Positions 1 through 12,441 of a DNA stretch of 64,000 bases are shown here, in pieces. The notes under the pieces are model-generated. The model searched no databases, was not told where the DNA came from, and worked only from the letters and a program-made list of their open reading frames with translations. The translations under genes and the position numbers were made by a program. Position 1 is the first letter of the stretch; the number at the start of each line of letters is the position of its first letter. Source of the DNA: Podocnemis expansa (taxonomy: Eukaryota; Chordata; Testudines; Podocnemididae); the NCBI GenBank assembly GCA_007922195.1, contig ML681967.1:8551712-8615711 (forward strand), in the 5' to 3' direction.

Positions 1-900
1 GCTTTTCCCTTGCCGCCCCCCCCCCCCGCTGTGCCTTCCTCACTCCTGCTCTGCCCTTTCCTCACTGTTGTCACCCCTGCTGCCCCCAGCTCTGCCCTTT
101 CCTCACTGCTGCCCCCTCCTCACTGCCACCCCCTACTCTGCCCTTCCCTCACTGCTATCTCCTGCTGCCCCCTAGCTCCTCACTACTGTCCCCCTTCTCT
201 GCCTTTCTCCCTGCTGCCCCCTTCTCTGCACCTTCCCCGCTGTTCCCCCCCCCTGCTCTGCCCTTTCCTCACTGCTGCCCCCCTGCTCCTCCTGCTCCCC
301 CCGGCTCCTCACTGCTGCCCCCCTTCTCTGCCCCTTCCCCCTACTCCACCCCTTCCTCACTGCTGCCCCCTGCTCTGTCCCTCCCACCCCCTGCTCCCTT
401 CTCAGTTCCCTGCTGTCGCTCCCCTGGTTCCCCAACACCCTTTCCACCCATTTCCCCATCACCCCCCAACCCCTGCTGCCTCTTCCCAGCCTGCCAGGCA
501 CCCCTCCAAATCCCCTGTCCCTGTCGCTGCTTCCCTGGGCTCCCCAAAAACCCTGGGTCCTCCTGTTGCTTTCCCCGGACTCCCCCCCCCAAATGCCAGA
601 GCCCTGCCCCCCCTTCCCTGGCCTCTCTGAATCCCCCCCCCAATGTCCAGGCCAACCCCCCCACAGGACCCCCTTACTTGGCCACTCCAGACGCCAGGGT
701 CCCCTCCTTCCTCCAGCCCCAGCCCTGGCCACTTGCCCAAGATGGCCACCCGGCAACACTGGGTCCCCAGCCTGCTGCATGGTCAGGGAAAGGGCCGGGT
801 AGGGCTGTCTACCATATTCTCCTGAGTATAAGCTGAGTGCCTGTTTTGAAGCCAATTTTGGGGCACAAAATTCTCAGCTTATATGCAGTGATATATGGTA
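1..900 (-). mobile_element. Terminal-inverted-repeat DNA element, copy 1 (cut by window start)
   Basis: The right end (about 845-900) is the reverse complement of the left end of a second copy at 57581. Both read TACC[G/A]TATATCAC followed by ATAAGCTGAGAATTTT. The interior is a C/T-rich imperfect minisatellite (about 30-460) built on CTGCTGCCCCC and CTCACTGCTG blocks. The copy at 57581-58737 shows both ends, so this one lies in the opposite orientation and has lost its other terminus to the window edge. Long open frames here are low-complexity Pro/Ser/Leu or Gly/Arg reading and are not genes. The superfamily is uncertain; a TA target duplication is possible. Confidence 0.75.
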
Positions 901-1013
901 AGTTCAGAAATACAATCTCAACTTGTTTAAAATAAGAAAAATGAAACTAAGGTTTTAAGTTTTGCCTTCCACAATACAGCTTTGCAAATTCAAATACCTG
1001 AAAGTCACTATTT

Positions 1014-1230
1014 CTTAATGGGATAGCTGTGTTAGTCTAATTCAGCAAAAAAAAAAAAAAAAACCCACACCCACACACAAGGAGTCCTGTGGCACTTTTA
1101 AAGACTGACATTTATTTATTGCATGTGCCTTTGTGGCAGAAAATCTGACAAGTCTGATAAAGTGTGATTTTTTTCCCCATGAAAGCTGATTTGATAAATC
1201 TGTTAGTCTTTAAAAGTGCCACAATTTCTT
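1014..1230. mobile_element. Fold-back Penelope-like-derived repeat, copy 1 (diverged)
   Basis: The element begins with the family terminus GGATAGCTGTGTTAGTCTAA, followed by an A-run and CACACA tract, then GGAGTCCTGTGGCACTTTTA. It ends with the inverted match TTAGTCTTTAAAAGTGCCAC. Nine-base direct repeats TCACTATTT flank it exactly (1005-1013 and 1231-1239). The hammerhead-like segment is too diverged to be active. Family assignment rests on similarity to the other copies in this window. Confidence 0.7.
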
Positions 1231-2507
1231 TCACTATTTTCTGGCTCTCATATCACCAATACAGATTCTGTAGTCAGAACTCTTTAATAATTCTGGTGAT
1301 ATTAAAATTAGAAAAGAATCTGTCATTCACAGCAATGCAATAGCTCTGCAGTTAGCTCTAGTAAAAGTTAATAAAAGTTTTTTAGGGGCTCCACTCAGAT
1401 GCAACACAGACTGCATAGGAAACAGGTACCAATTTAATGACAGCCATTCTGCTTATTGTAACATCACTTCTAAAGAGCAGCATTACAAATTGAACTGCAA
1501 AAAGTAAGATCAATCTTTTATGAATATTCAAATAAAGTCAATGAAACTTGTGTACTGCAGCAATTAGGTCTACGTCTGTTTGGACAAAATGGATGACTAA
1601 ATAATATCCCCAAACTAGATGAGGCTCAGCAAAGGGTGATGTGGTCAGTGGAACAGGGATGACCTAAGAATAATTACCTTCATTTACACTAGCATACAGG
1701 ATGTGTGTAATGCCACCCCAACATGGAAGGCTCTGACAGTGGGAAAGCGTTGAGCGAAGGCTCCAGCAGTAACGTGCTGCCATAGTCTTTTGCTAAGGCA
1801 GAGAAAGGTTTTGGGAGAAGGGACAGAGTGGCACTGCCAAAAAAAAAAAAAGAAAGAAAGAAAAAAAGCAAGTGTAGGTGTGGGAGGCACTGCTCGGCTG
1901 CAAAGAGAACCACAAAAATTATACGTATGCTAGGGTTTTCGTGTGCCTGTACTCCACTCACTCAAGCACTGCCAGATCCTCTGCTGCTTTTTATACCTGT
2001 GCTAATTGGGCATGCAGTGTCTACTCTATACAGTCATAAGTGTGGCCATATCATGAAACATTTGCACTTAGGCACAGGGATGGAAAGGGAGCTTAAATTT
2101 AAAGTGCAATGTGCATCAACAGGATGGAATAATGTTTTTTGGACAGTACAGTACAAGAGTTGAACTAATAGTAACAAGTCAATTAAAATGGCCGAATATT
2201 AGGAAAGATTATCTGAATAGCTTTGTATATTTGTGTTACTTTCAAAGGATGATGATGATAAAGATCATGCAATACCAACAAATTATTCTAAAACTGAATG
2301 ACTATTGAGGCCATTGTGTTATTTAGAGCAGTGGAGAAACCATACTGAGTTATTTGGATCAGTCATTTTTTTCAGGGTCTGACCCAGTCTTACATGGTTG
2401 TGAGACATGAAAGTTAATAAATCCCACAGTGTATAAAGATATTCCTCATTGCTAAGGTGTTAATGCTTATTTGCAAGCTCTTCTAAACTGTTTTAGTGTA
2501 GTATCTG

Positions 2508-2870
2508 GAGAAAAACCACCTCCACTCACCCACCCCCAAGGAGTCGTGTGGCACTTAAAGACTAAGATTTATTTTTCGCATGAGGTCTCGTGGGAGAAAA
2601 ATCCCACTTCGTCGGATGCTTTGAAGATGGGTGAACTTACAGATTGGAATGAAAATAAATGCAAAGGGGTGTAAAACATAGGCTGTTTTACACCCCTTTG
2701 CATTTATTTTTATTCCATTCTGTAAGTTCACCCATCTTCGAAGATCCGACGAAATGGGATTTTTCTCCCATGAGAGCTCATGCAAAAAATAAATCTTAGT
2801 CTTTAAGTGCCACATGACTCCTTGGTGGTCCCCCCCCCGACTAGACTAACCCGGCTAACCCTCTAGGAAT
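2508..2870. mobile_element. Fold-back Penelope-like-derived repeat, copy 2 (long hairpin)
   Basis: This is a near-perfect inverted repeat with arms of about 135-140 bases (about 2541-2680 and 2690-2826), joined close to CATAGGCTG. The right terminus continues into GACTAGACTAACCCGGCTAA, the family end, while the left arm is truncated in an A/C-rich stretch. Flanking TGTAGTATCTG (2497-2507) and TGTAGCACCTG (2871-2881) look like a diverged 11-bp target duplication. Both hammerhead-like segments have lost core residues (CCGACGA for CTGACGA and GAGA for GAAA). The overlapping open frames on both strands are hairpin arms, not genes. Confidence 0.75.
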
Positions 2871-4439
2871 TGTAGCACCTGAGCCTCTCTAGCATTCCTT
2901 CACAACAAGTATACTTTGAAAGACTGCTAGAGGCTGTTAGATCATACAGTGAAACAGTTTCATCAGAAGAGCTTGCAAATAAACAGTAAGACTTTTCTTC
3001 CTGTATAATTAAGTAATGAGACCCAAATCATGAGCACTGTTAAAACTAATAAAGCATTATCAATCAAGAATGCATGCCACTTGCTGAATTACAGCAGCCA
3101 TTGAAAAAACAGACTTCAGAACAAAGGTTACATTACTTCCTCCACGTAAGCAAAAGGCTGAGCTAACATTCATTTGCATTTAGTATTATACATACGAAAT
3201 ATCACTAATTACTAGAGGCAATGGACAGCTGGGCTTAAAGTTTCTAAGACAGAGTTCTAGCTGCACTTCCATTCTTTTTGTATGCATTGGATTGTTGGGG
3301 GTAGGGAGTTGTAACATGACCTAACCCTCCACTGTTTTCAGATTCCTTGCCCAGCACGAGAACAATGAGGGTTCTCACATGCCATATAAAGTGTTCCTTT
3401 GCTGAATAAAATGGTATTTCAAGAGTTCAGACACTATTTGGTGATACCACATGTAAAAATTTCCCACTTGATTTTGCTGCTACTGCCAATAAATCCTATT
3501 TAAAAAAAACCCCAAAACCTTCAAAAATAAACTGTAGAAACTCTCAGCACTTGGAAACATTTAGAGCTCCAATCTTCCAACCACTTAGTCATGCGCTTTT
3601 CTTTAGTTACTAGTGGGCTTAAAGTTAAGCATATGCTTCTTTCCGTGATCAGGGCCTACATATGTTGCCTAACAATTTGACTCAAAACAAATGAAATAAT
3701 TCAAACATGTCATTTCAGTTTCAAGAGGACAGCCTTAAAAAGTTATTTAAAAAGTTTAAACATGTTTTATGTAACCAGCAAATATACTCCCTCTTCACCC
3801 AAAAATGCCCTGCTGCTGTTACTTCTACAGCTGCAACAGCAGAAATTAAACCACCTTCACACCAAGAGATAAGTGGTTCAGGAGTAGGATTTCAGCTGAC
3901 TGATTCCCAATGGGTAGACCTCCTGGCTCAGCAATCTGTTTTAATCTACACTCACTGACACCTGAGAATTGCTTCTCATTTTCAGTTCCAAAGAAAAGTG
4001 AAGACAATTCTACAGTTACCACAACAAGAGATTTCAGTCAGCCAGTTTGTTTAGTTGCAGCTGAAGTCTCCCTTGTTTAGCTCATTTTTCCATTAAATCC
4101 TTCATATATTAATTTTGTCCCTATTTTCTTTTCTCAACATTTTCCTTTAAATTAGAAGTGTAAAGACTGTATTCTACACATCCCAGCTCCTTCTGTGCTA
4201 TTAGAACTATTTTCTATAATTTAATACCACTAAAAATTTTTAACTGGTCTATACTGAGCATTCAGGGGTTTTGCAGAACTGCTCTCATGCCTTTCCTCAC
4301 CTAACAAAATGAAATTCATGCAAAATTAAGCTGAATGACATTTTCTCAATAATGCTTTTTCACAGCAGCACTAGTTGGCAACTAGGCACACAGTTTTTAA
4401 AAACCAACTTTTGCCACTACTTTTGGCAAAGCTGACAGT

Positions 4440-4645
4440 TTCCAAAGGAATAACTGTGTTAGTCTAGTCCAGCAAAAAACCCAAGGAGTCTTGTGGCACT
4501 TTAAGCCTAACAGATTTATTTTTTGCATGAGCTTTCGTGGGAGAAAATCCATTTTCTCCCACGAAAGCTCATGCGAAAAATAAATCTGTTAGGCTTAAAG
4601 TGCCAGAAGACTCCTTGGGTTTTGTTTTTTTTTGTTTTTTTTTAA
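4440..4645. mobile_element. Fold-back Penelope-like-derived repeat, copy 3
   Basis: The full terminus TTCCAAAGGAATAACTGTGT is at the left. The arms meet at about 4549 with almost no spacer, and the right arm ends in a T-rich tract. Flanks GCTGACAGT (4431-4439) and GTTGACAGT (4646-4654) form a 9-bp duplication with one mismatch. The arms join inside what would be the stem-II loop of the hammerhead-like motif, so each arm keeps only its GAAA half. Confidence 0.75.
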
Positions 4646-4924
4646 GTTGACAGTGCAACAGTGGATGCAGAGCATGTTCTACTTTACAGATAACATGAGG
4701 AAGGTACAAGACAGGCACGTGAAAAGGACAACAGATGTGAACAAAAAACTACTAGAAACTGATCTGATAGCATGAAGTTCTCAAAAAGATTAGTCTCCTT
4801 TCCTCTCTGAAAACCAGATGCAGACCTCTCAACAAGAATCCATGAACATGTTTTATCTTTCAATATCCTAAATGCTTTTGCATTAGGAGATAGCATGGGG
4901 TATGGCTCACTTGCTGGTGAATTC

Positions 4925-5262
4925 TCTGTATCTTAAAGTCCTTAAATCATAATTTAAAGACTAAGTAACTCAGTCATAGGTTAGAGGCTTATTGCTGGAG
5001 TGGGTGGGTGAGATGGCCTATACTGTGCAGTAAGTCAAAGTACCTCAGGAGTCTCAAACTCAAATCACCATGAGAGCCACATGAGGAGTCCACAAGGGCT
5101 GCACCACTGAAACCTTTTCATATGATAATATTGCAAATATTGATAACGATAGTGTCATTGCAGGCCACAGAAAATAACTTTAGGGGCCACATGCAGCCCA
5201 CATGTTTGAGACCCCAAGAGTAGATGATCATGCTGATCCCTTCTGATCTTAGAGTCTATGAT
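4925..5262 (+). mobile_element. CR1 LINE 3' end, interrupted by a hAT element
   Basis: The left part contains GGAGTGGGTGGGTGAGATGG and a TGTGCAGTAAGTC segment. The right part resumes with TAGATGATCATGCTGATCCC and TTCTGATCTTAGAGTCTATG. Together they match the familiar amniote CR1 3' tail, which ends in a TCTATGA-type repeat. The two halves are collinear once the insertion at 5046-5217 is removed. Confidence 0.7.
5046..5217 (+). mobile_element. Non-autonomous hAT element, GTCTCAAACTC family
   Basis: The left end CAGGAGTCTCAAACTCAAAT and the right end TGTTTGAGACCCC form terminal inverted repeats. The same family recurs at 6753, 33975, 40916 and 42302. The flanking 8-mers AAGTACCT and GAGTAGAT are diverged copies of the same CR1 site (GACTAGAT in the usual CR1 tail). 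That fits an 8-bp hAT target duplication inside an older CR1. Confidence 0.75.
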
Positions 5263-6752
5263 AAACGCCCCGCTCACTATCATTTTTAAGCCCTTATATC
5301 ATTTGTCATTAATTTGCATAAGCAAAATATCTGCCTGGACTCCTAAAATAGCAGGAATCAACAAAGTATCATATTGTCACCAGAATTTTGACCCCACCCC
5401 CGGTAAAAATATTGTCTCTTTCCCCACTCATAAGTGTATAAACAGCTAACTGTTATTCTTAAATATTTTTCTCTGTATGATCACATCCTTTTATTTCAAA
5501 CTATTCCCAATTTCAGACACTTTGTCTTAAGCATCTTATCCATTTCCTGCCTCATTTTTTCTAGCTATGCAAACAGTCCTTAAACTCATCATGGGATATC
5601 ATTTTAAGATCTGGTATTATCATTTATCTCAAACAGCTCCTTGGGAGTACAGCATGTTGATAGAGGGTACTGCATCACATAGTGAGTTCAAATGCTTGTA
5701 CTGTCCACATTCACAATTCTCTGGAAATATTTAGTGATTTCCTATAGTTTCTTTTAAAGCTGAATGGATGCTAACTTCAGACATTCAGTTATATGCACTA
5801 GCAAAAATTAACTCTTCACAACCTCTCCATGAAGATCTCCCACATCTCCCAAAGACTTAGATATTTCTAATCCAGCTTTTTAAAAAGACGGACATTCAGT
5901 TCTTTGGTTGCATAAGACAATCTTGTGCCTTATTAGTGAGCTGTAGCTTTACAATTTAAGACCTTCTTCCTTTATTATTTATGTTTGCTTCAAGATTAAT
6001 CTCCAGCAAGGCAAGTTCAGTAATGGGCAGAGCAGTTCGATATCTACTTATCTAGGAGTTGACCCTTAAGAGGCGATCATATTGTAACTGATATTTCCTG
6101 TAAATGTTCCTTTATAAAAGGTGGAGGTACTTTTACAAGCATGCCTCACACGAATTATCCAAAATACAAATATTACAACTGGCAGTTAAAAGCATACCAT
6201 TTCATATTAAGAAGAATTCTTCTTGCTGGTTTGTTTTAATACCCTAGCTTTAACTTAATGCACTTGTCAACTGCACATTAACTCAAGAACCACTTAATTC
6301 TGCTCTCCAGGCCAGTGAAAATCAGGCACATCATGAAGGTTCTGAGCTAAAGGCCTGGAAAGGCAGATGAAGGGCAATGATACATCCACCTGGCTGTATC
6401 AAAGAACAAATTCCAGTCACCTCACCTATCCTCAACTCTTAAAAACTTGCCTTGGGAAGAACCTACTATGAAAAAAAGTTAATATAAGTAGAGGTAACAC
6501 CAAGATAAAATGAATGAAGAATCCCAAAGCCAGATGGATGTGAGGAAATGCAGGCTTCCAGGAAAGACTAAACCTCTACCTATTAGGAAACAAAGAAATG
6601 GAACTGTCAAGAAACTTGGTAGGGAGGAAAAAACGGGCACGGCCACTGGTGTCTGGAGACAACAGGCAGCCCTGTGGGTGAAATTAAGTAACTGCATGAA
6701 GAGCTGGAAGTGGGTGGAGAGGACTGTCTGTTAGCAGGCTTGATATGCTAGC

Positions 6753-6940
6753 CAGGGGACTCAAACTCACAGCCCATGGGCCACTTGTGGTCCCTAAAGT
6801 TATTCCCTGCAGTCCTCAATGACATTATTGTTATTGATATTTGCAATATCATTATATGAAAATGTTTCAGTGGTGCGACCCTCAGGCTAACATACTAGTC
6901 CTCATGCAGCCCTTGTGGTGACTTGAGTTTAAAACCCCTG
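6753..6940 (-). mobile_element. Non-autonomous hAT element, GTCTCAAACTC family
   Basis: The element opens with CAGGGGACTCAAACTCACAG and closes with GAGTTTAAAACCCCTG. The body contains TATTTGCAATATCATTATAT in the opposite orientation to the copy at 5046. TGCTAG occurs immediately outside both ends, offset by one base, so the duplication is partly decayed. Confidence 0.75.
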
Positions 6941-7580
6941 TGCTAGATTCTAGGAACACCTGAATGACAAGCAAGGAATTTGACAACATAGAGTTATACA
7001 GAATTGAGTAGTCCATCTTATTTTTCAGTCTTCATTGTTGATCTTCTGAAGCAACTGTTTCTTATTCTAAGTGAAACATACCATAGATCTGTACTGCAAT
7101 TAAGTGATTAGCATTTACTGATTATCAATTGCTAGCATAGCTGACTAGTGATTCAAAACTGGTAATGGAATAAATGGAAACAAAGGATACATAATACTAA
7201 AGTAAACCTAGTTAAGAGCTATAGCCACATACAAGTAGTAAATAAGATAATTCTTCAAGACTAAACAAAACTTAAGGAAATAGACACACAAAACAGTTAA
7301 GCAATCCTGAAAACAAGATGTTTTCAGTGTTCTTTATCATTAAACACCTAAACATGGTAATTTCAGTTCCTGTTCAAAGCCTTACAACAGCTCTTCAAGA
7401 TCAACTTAATTCAGAAAGTCTTTACTGCCACAAAAATGGCAGAGATCAATTACAGATCAGCTATTACAACTGAAAAACAAAAATTGAACGTGGAAAAGGT
7501 TACAAGTTTCTTTTAGAAAATGTTATATTCAAATCTAGGATAAAACAGAAAAACATTAAAGTGAACCCTGCCCTAGATAT

Positions 7581-8007
7581 CAGGGCCATTCCCAATGGAG
7601 TGCAGGGCCTGGGGCAATCAGCCTATGTGGGGGCCCTGTCTGCCCCCCCCCATGCTGGGTGGGGCCCGGCCCAGAGGCTGTCCCCACACTTCCACCCCTC
7701 CTCTGAGCTGGCCCTCTCCACCCCCAGGCCAGAACAGCCAGCCCAAAGGACCGGCAGGAGAGCAGAGCCCCGCCTCTGGTCTGGCCCACTCCATCCCTGG
7801 GCCAGCTATTCCGCCCTGGGGGTGAGGCAAGTCAGCCCAGCACAGAGGCTGGCTCCGCACTCCTGCCGCCCCCTCCTCCTCAGTGCCTTCAGCTCTGAAC
7901 GGAAAGCAGCAGGGAAGGGGCAGGGGACAGTGCGGTCGGGGGGGGGGGGCAGTGATGCAGACCCATGGGTGATGGCCCCTCTCGCCCACCCCCCAAAGAT
8001 GGCCCTC
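7581..8007. mobile_element. GC-rich non-autonomous hAT element
   Basis: The termini CAGGGCCATTC and GATGGCCCTC are inverted repeats. Flanking 8-mers CTAGATAT (7573-7580) and CTAGATAC (8008-8015) differ at one base. The 427-bp interior is far richer in G+C than the surrounding intron and contains poly-C and poly-G runs. The predicted frames across it are compositional artefacts. Confidence 0.8.
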
Positions 8008-10914
8008 CTAGATACTATACGCTAGGTAGATGTTAACTTGCAGGTCTACTCCAGATGCCAGAAATGAAGAAAGAGAAAATATTAAAAATATAACTGAAAG
8101 ACTCAGCATGGCCATTAAACACAAGATAGTCTGAACATGAGAAATGGCCCCAATAATGGCTAGAAGCATTCATACAAAGAAAGGTAGTATTAATTCAGTA
8201 TCTAAAAGTCCAAAACCAAGGACTACGTTGTTTAAGTTAAAGATGGCACACAAGACTGTAGAGAAACGTATAAAGAGGTCTTTGTCCTTTGTTTAGATGA
8301 TAAAAATGAGAGCTTCTAAGTGCCACCATTCATCCTAAATATCTGAAATTAATGTCCAGATATTTAAGCATGCTATTTAAACCTTACTTAGAAAACACCA
8401 CCCAAAAGTTAAAGCACTAGGGAACTTCAAATTCTTCCTTAACTATTACCTAATGGTTGAGTGATAGAGGGAGAGATTTTATAACCCAGTTTTTCCAGTT
8501 ACATTTGGTAGAAACAATCCTCCTGAAAACTCTACACTGACACCCAACAGTGGACTGAGAAATGGAATAAGTTTATAAAACAAATCACAGCAGATTTCAG
8601 CGTTATTTAACAGATTACAGTCAAAATCTTAGTGAAATCTGGAGGATCTAATTAACAGAACTGGCACTACACAAAGATGAAAAACTAAAGATGGCTGAGA
8701 TAATACAGAACCTACTACTTAAACAAAACTGATTCTAAATATTTCATGCCATATGTTGAGCTCAGTGCAGGAAGCAACTAGTAAAACATGGATGGTGGAA
8801 CAAAAGCTGAATTTCTTCCTTCTTTTCTAGCATTTAAAATTGAAGATCCAGATATTTAATCCCAGAATTAATGTTTGCAAAGGAAGCATACTACAATTTC
8901 CTATTTTGATACTGCCAGTTGTGAAAGCCAAATCACAATAAAAGCCATCTGAAATCTGAGTTTTTCCTCACGCTTGATTTCTCAAAGCAGTTCGGCATCA
9001 ACTGCACTCCCTGCCAAAAAATTATGAACTTTTGAGAGCACAAACCCTACTACAAATAAATACATCATTTTCATGTGGTACTAGAGACTATTATACTACA
9101 TGGTTTAAATCAATCATGCTCAAGTTTCTTTCAACAAACCAAGGTAACAGCATTAAAAATTGTAAACCAACAGCCTCATAACCCCACAGAGAATTCCCAT
9201 GTGACATCAGTCAGCTGTCCAGCCACTGTTTAACCTAAACAGTCACTACATGAGTCACTTATATGCTTGGGTGTAATAAGTGCAAAAACCTTCTTCGATC
9301 ATGTAACATAGGAAGACATTAGCAGTAAACCCACCACCAGCAGTCACATGACTGAACAGAACAGAGTTCTGGTCATCTATAGCTAAATCCAATTTATATA
9401 ATTAACTAAGAACAATCTATTTAAAAATCCTACTAAAAATACACCACTTACACCACAGTTAAATGGCTAGTTACAACCAAGCAGTTTCAAAGAAGGAATA
9501 TTTGGATCAAGCTACAGTTTACCTAGCACAATACAGAATAAATAATGCTTACCTTCAAAAACACACCCAACAAAGCTCCATGTTCCAATATTATAGAGGT
9601 CAATGGAGCTAAGTATCACATGCATCATTAATTTAAAAATCAAACCAAATCTTTAATGAATCATTCATCTCAGGGTAAGCAAATCCAACCAGAAATGCTG
9701 GGAAAGAGAAGCAGCACATTTGTACAGATGTAACAGTATCAACTGGGATCACTCTAAAAACATATTTAATGAGAAATTTCTTTCTAACAAATGTAACAAG
9801 CACACACCATGTAACATGGAGTTACTAACAACCTGATTTTTAAGTCAAACTATTTATATCAACATTATCTGCATTTTACTATTCTATTACCCACTATCCC
9901 TTCCCCTTCCAAAGCCTGGGATTTTTGAACAGCTGGGACAACAATCTTACATTACTGTAATCCCCATTCCAATCCATCAATTTGGAAAGGATGCATTTTA
10001 AACACACCACCATGTAATTCGAAAATCGTGTTTCCTTTTCTTAAGCTTTGTTGTAGTGACAAGTCTAACGTGACCCGTATTTTGTATTAAAAATATAACC
10101 CATCTGCCCGCGTCTAAAAACATGGCTTACAGAGATCTACTGTTCTACTACCCCAGATAAGCTTTTGTTTTCCTGGCCATGATTCTAGCTATGACTAAAA
10201 TCAAGGGGAGCGTAAAACACTGCAGCTACTGCAAGAAATTAAAATTTAATTATACTATCACGGAAAGGCATATTGCTATTTCGTTTGTAGCATTAAAAGG
10301 GCCTAAAGGAATGTGTGTTCCCACTTTCTCCCTGCATACGTTATTCCAGATCCAGGCTGAAAGTTAAGAGGACCACAAGCAGCACCGACGATGCTGAATG
10401 AAAATTAAGCACGAAGACCTAGAAGCAAAAACTTCATAACAGGGATGAAATCGAGTAGTCATTTGGGATCTTCCACCTGCGCTAGGGACGCCTAAGGTCC
10501 CCAACATCCAGCAACCTATCACATTTACTGCATGTTTGTGCCCCCAAATCGGAAAGATATCTGCTGAGAGACAAAAGCCGGCTGAGGGGCAGAGCTGGGG
10601 GCCCAATTAAAGTGACTGTGGCGGCTGCTAAGGAGAGAAGCGAGAGGCCGGGCAAGCAGCAGCTGCAAAGGGCGCAGACCTGGGGGGGGGGGGGGGGGCA
10701 AGCAGCGCTGGAGCTGCCGCGCCCGCCCCCAGCTCGGCGGCTGAAGGCCCAGCTCCAGGCAGGGCCCAGCGGACAGAGCCGCCCCCCACCGGGGAGCCCG
10801 GGGCCCGGCCGCCCGCACGACGCTGCCCCCCTGCAGCTGCACGCGGCGCGGCCCGGCCCCCGAAATCCTCCGCCTGACGGGGGGTGACACCGACCCCCTC
10901 GGGAGAGCGCGTCA

Positions 10915-11163
<249 letters not shown>

Positions 11164-11395
11164 TTCTGTTGGTAGAAGTGGGGCGCGAGCCAGGCGGGAA
11201 GGCGGGAGCGCGTTCGGGTTGGCGCGCGCCAGCACCCTCCTGTAGTGCTACAGCAGCCTCTCGCGCACACGGCTCTGGGGGCAGCTGTTGCCTGGCCTGC
11301 TGTCCAGGCCGGCGGGGGTGGTGGATGTGGCTGGCTGTGGAGGATCGCTCATGAGGTGCCAGGCCCAGCGCAGCACTGCATAGGAGTGGTAGGGA

Positions 11396-11682
11396 TGGGA
11401 TTACCAGATAGCAAAGCATAGAAGGGAGGACAGGAAAGTATGAAAAGGAGGACGCTGGAAGACCCATGGAGAAAATGTAGCATTAATGTAATATTCTTCT
11501 GTTTTTAGGAGGTCCTGGAATGCTTCCCCCTAAAATAGGGGGATCTGGGGCATTCTAGCATACTTTAAGTCCCATAAGTAAAAAGCCAGAGAAAATTATG
11601 TGTTTTTAAAATGTCTGCTGGATGGAGAACATGAAGGTAAAAGGACACATGTTCTCCTTTTGCCTGATATCTAGTAACCATA
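11396..11682. repeat. Interspersed repeat of about 285 bp, copy A
   Basis: It is a direct repeat of 34220-34508. Both contain GGAGAAAATGTAG, TTAATGTAATATTCTTCTGT and GTAAGTAAAAAGCCAGA. Imperfect terminal inversion (GGATTACCAGATA against TATCTAGTAACC) suggests a DNA-transposon-derived short element. This copy sits just upstream of the TSPAN3 CpG island. Confidence 0.7.
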
Positions 11683-12097
11683 GGCAGGGAGGGCATGAGG
11701 CTCTGTCTCAACAGACTGGTGCAGACAACAGTGCAAGTCAGGTCTCCAAAATTGTGAGTTTAGTTTAAAAATCGTGATTTTTAAAAGATTTCAGTCACTT
11801 TATTTGGATTCTAGGTTCTGCACCTTTAGGACACACTCAGAACATGGTTTCAAGGTTTTCCCCACACCTAGAAGAGCTACAATGTGCCTTTTAAATGACA
11901 TAAACTAATCAGTTAAAGCAAAGATTCTCCCAGAATCACCTGACTCCAGGAACTGAGGCTGTGAGGAAAACACTAAGCATTATGGCAACTAGCATCTTGG
12001 AGGAAGCTCAAGGGGGTTTTGAGGTAAAGGTGTGCTGCTGAGGTTCAGGAGCTGGATAGGGAACAGATGGACCAGCTGTTATGGTGTTAGTCTAGGG

Positions 12098-12261
12098 CAG
12101 GGGTTTTCAAACTTTTCTTCCGGGAACCTAGCTGAAAAAAATCATTTATGCTCATGACCCAATAATTACATCTTTGAGTAAAGCATTCCAGTTTTTGCCA
12201 AGTGCAGCAGGGGTTGCTGTGACCCAGTAGTGGGTCCTGACCCTAAGTTTGAAAACCACTG
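12098..12261. mobile_element. Non-autonomous hAT element, TTTTCAAACTT family
   Basis: The termini CAGGGGTTTTCAAACTT and AAGTTTGAAAACCACTG are inverted repeats. Flanks GTCTAGGG (12090-12097) and GTTTAGGG (12262-12269) are an 8-bp duplication with one mismatch. A relative lies at 42487. Confidence 0.85.
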
Positions 12262-12415
12262 GTTTAGGGTCTGCAGTAAGCCAGTCACAAATCTTCAGAA
12301 ATAAATCTCCACTGGAAATCACGAGATTGCTTGAAACACAGATTTTTAACAAAATATTTTTGGGGGTATTAAGGAGCCCTTTACCCTAGCTTTTTTCATG
12401 CAACTATGAGGGTAA

Positions 12416-12441
12416 GAAATAAATAAATAAATAAATAAAAA
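12416..12441. repeat. (AAAT)n microsatellite
   Basis: Tandem AAAT units, about six copies. Confidence 0.9.

Noticed and set aside
10..855. Long Pro/Ser/Leu-rich and Gly/Arg-rich frames on both strands
   Set aside because: They lie in a C/T minisatellite inside a transposon copy. Low complexity on both strands and no domain or splice signals.
2541..2826. Hairpin as a microRNA precursor
   Set aside because: The stem is about 140 bp with matching family copies elsewhere. It is a transposon fold-back, not a single-locus 70-90 nt precursor.
4440..4645. Classification of the fold-back family as a tRNA-derived SINE
   Set aside because: No A/B box pair was found and the palindromic layout is not SINE-like. 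Penelope-type ends and variable target duplications fit better.
7561..8025. 154-residue plus and 123-residue minus frames
   Set aside because: Contained in a hAT element with defined ends and target duplication; G/C composition explains the openness.
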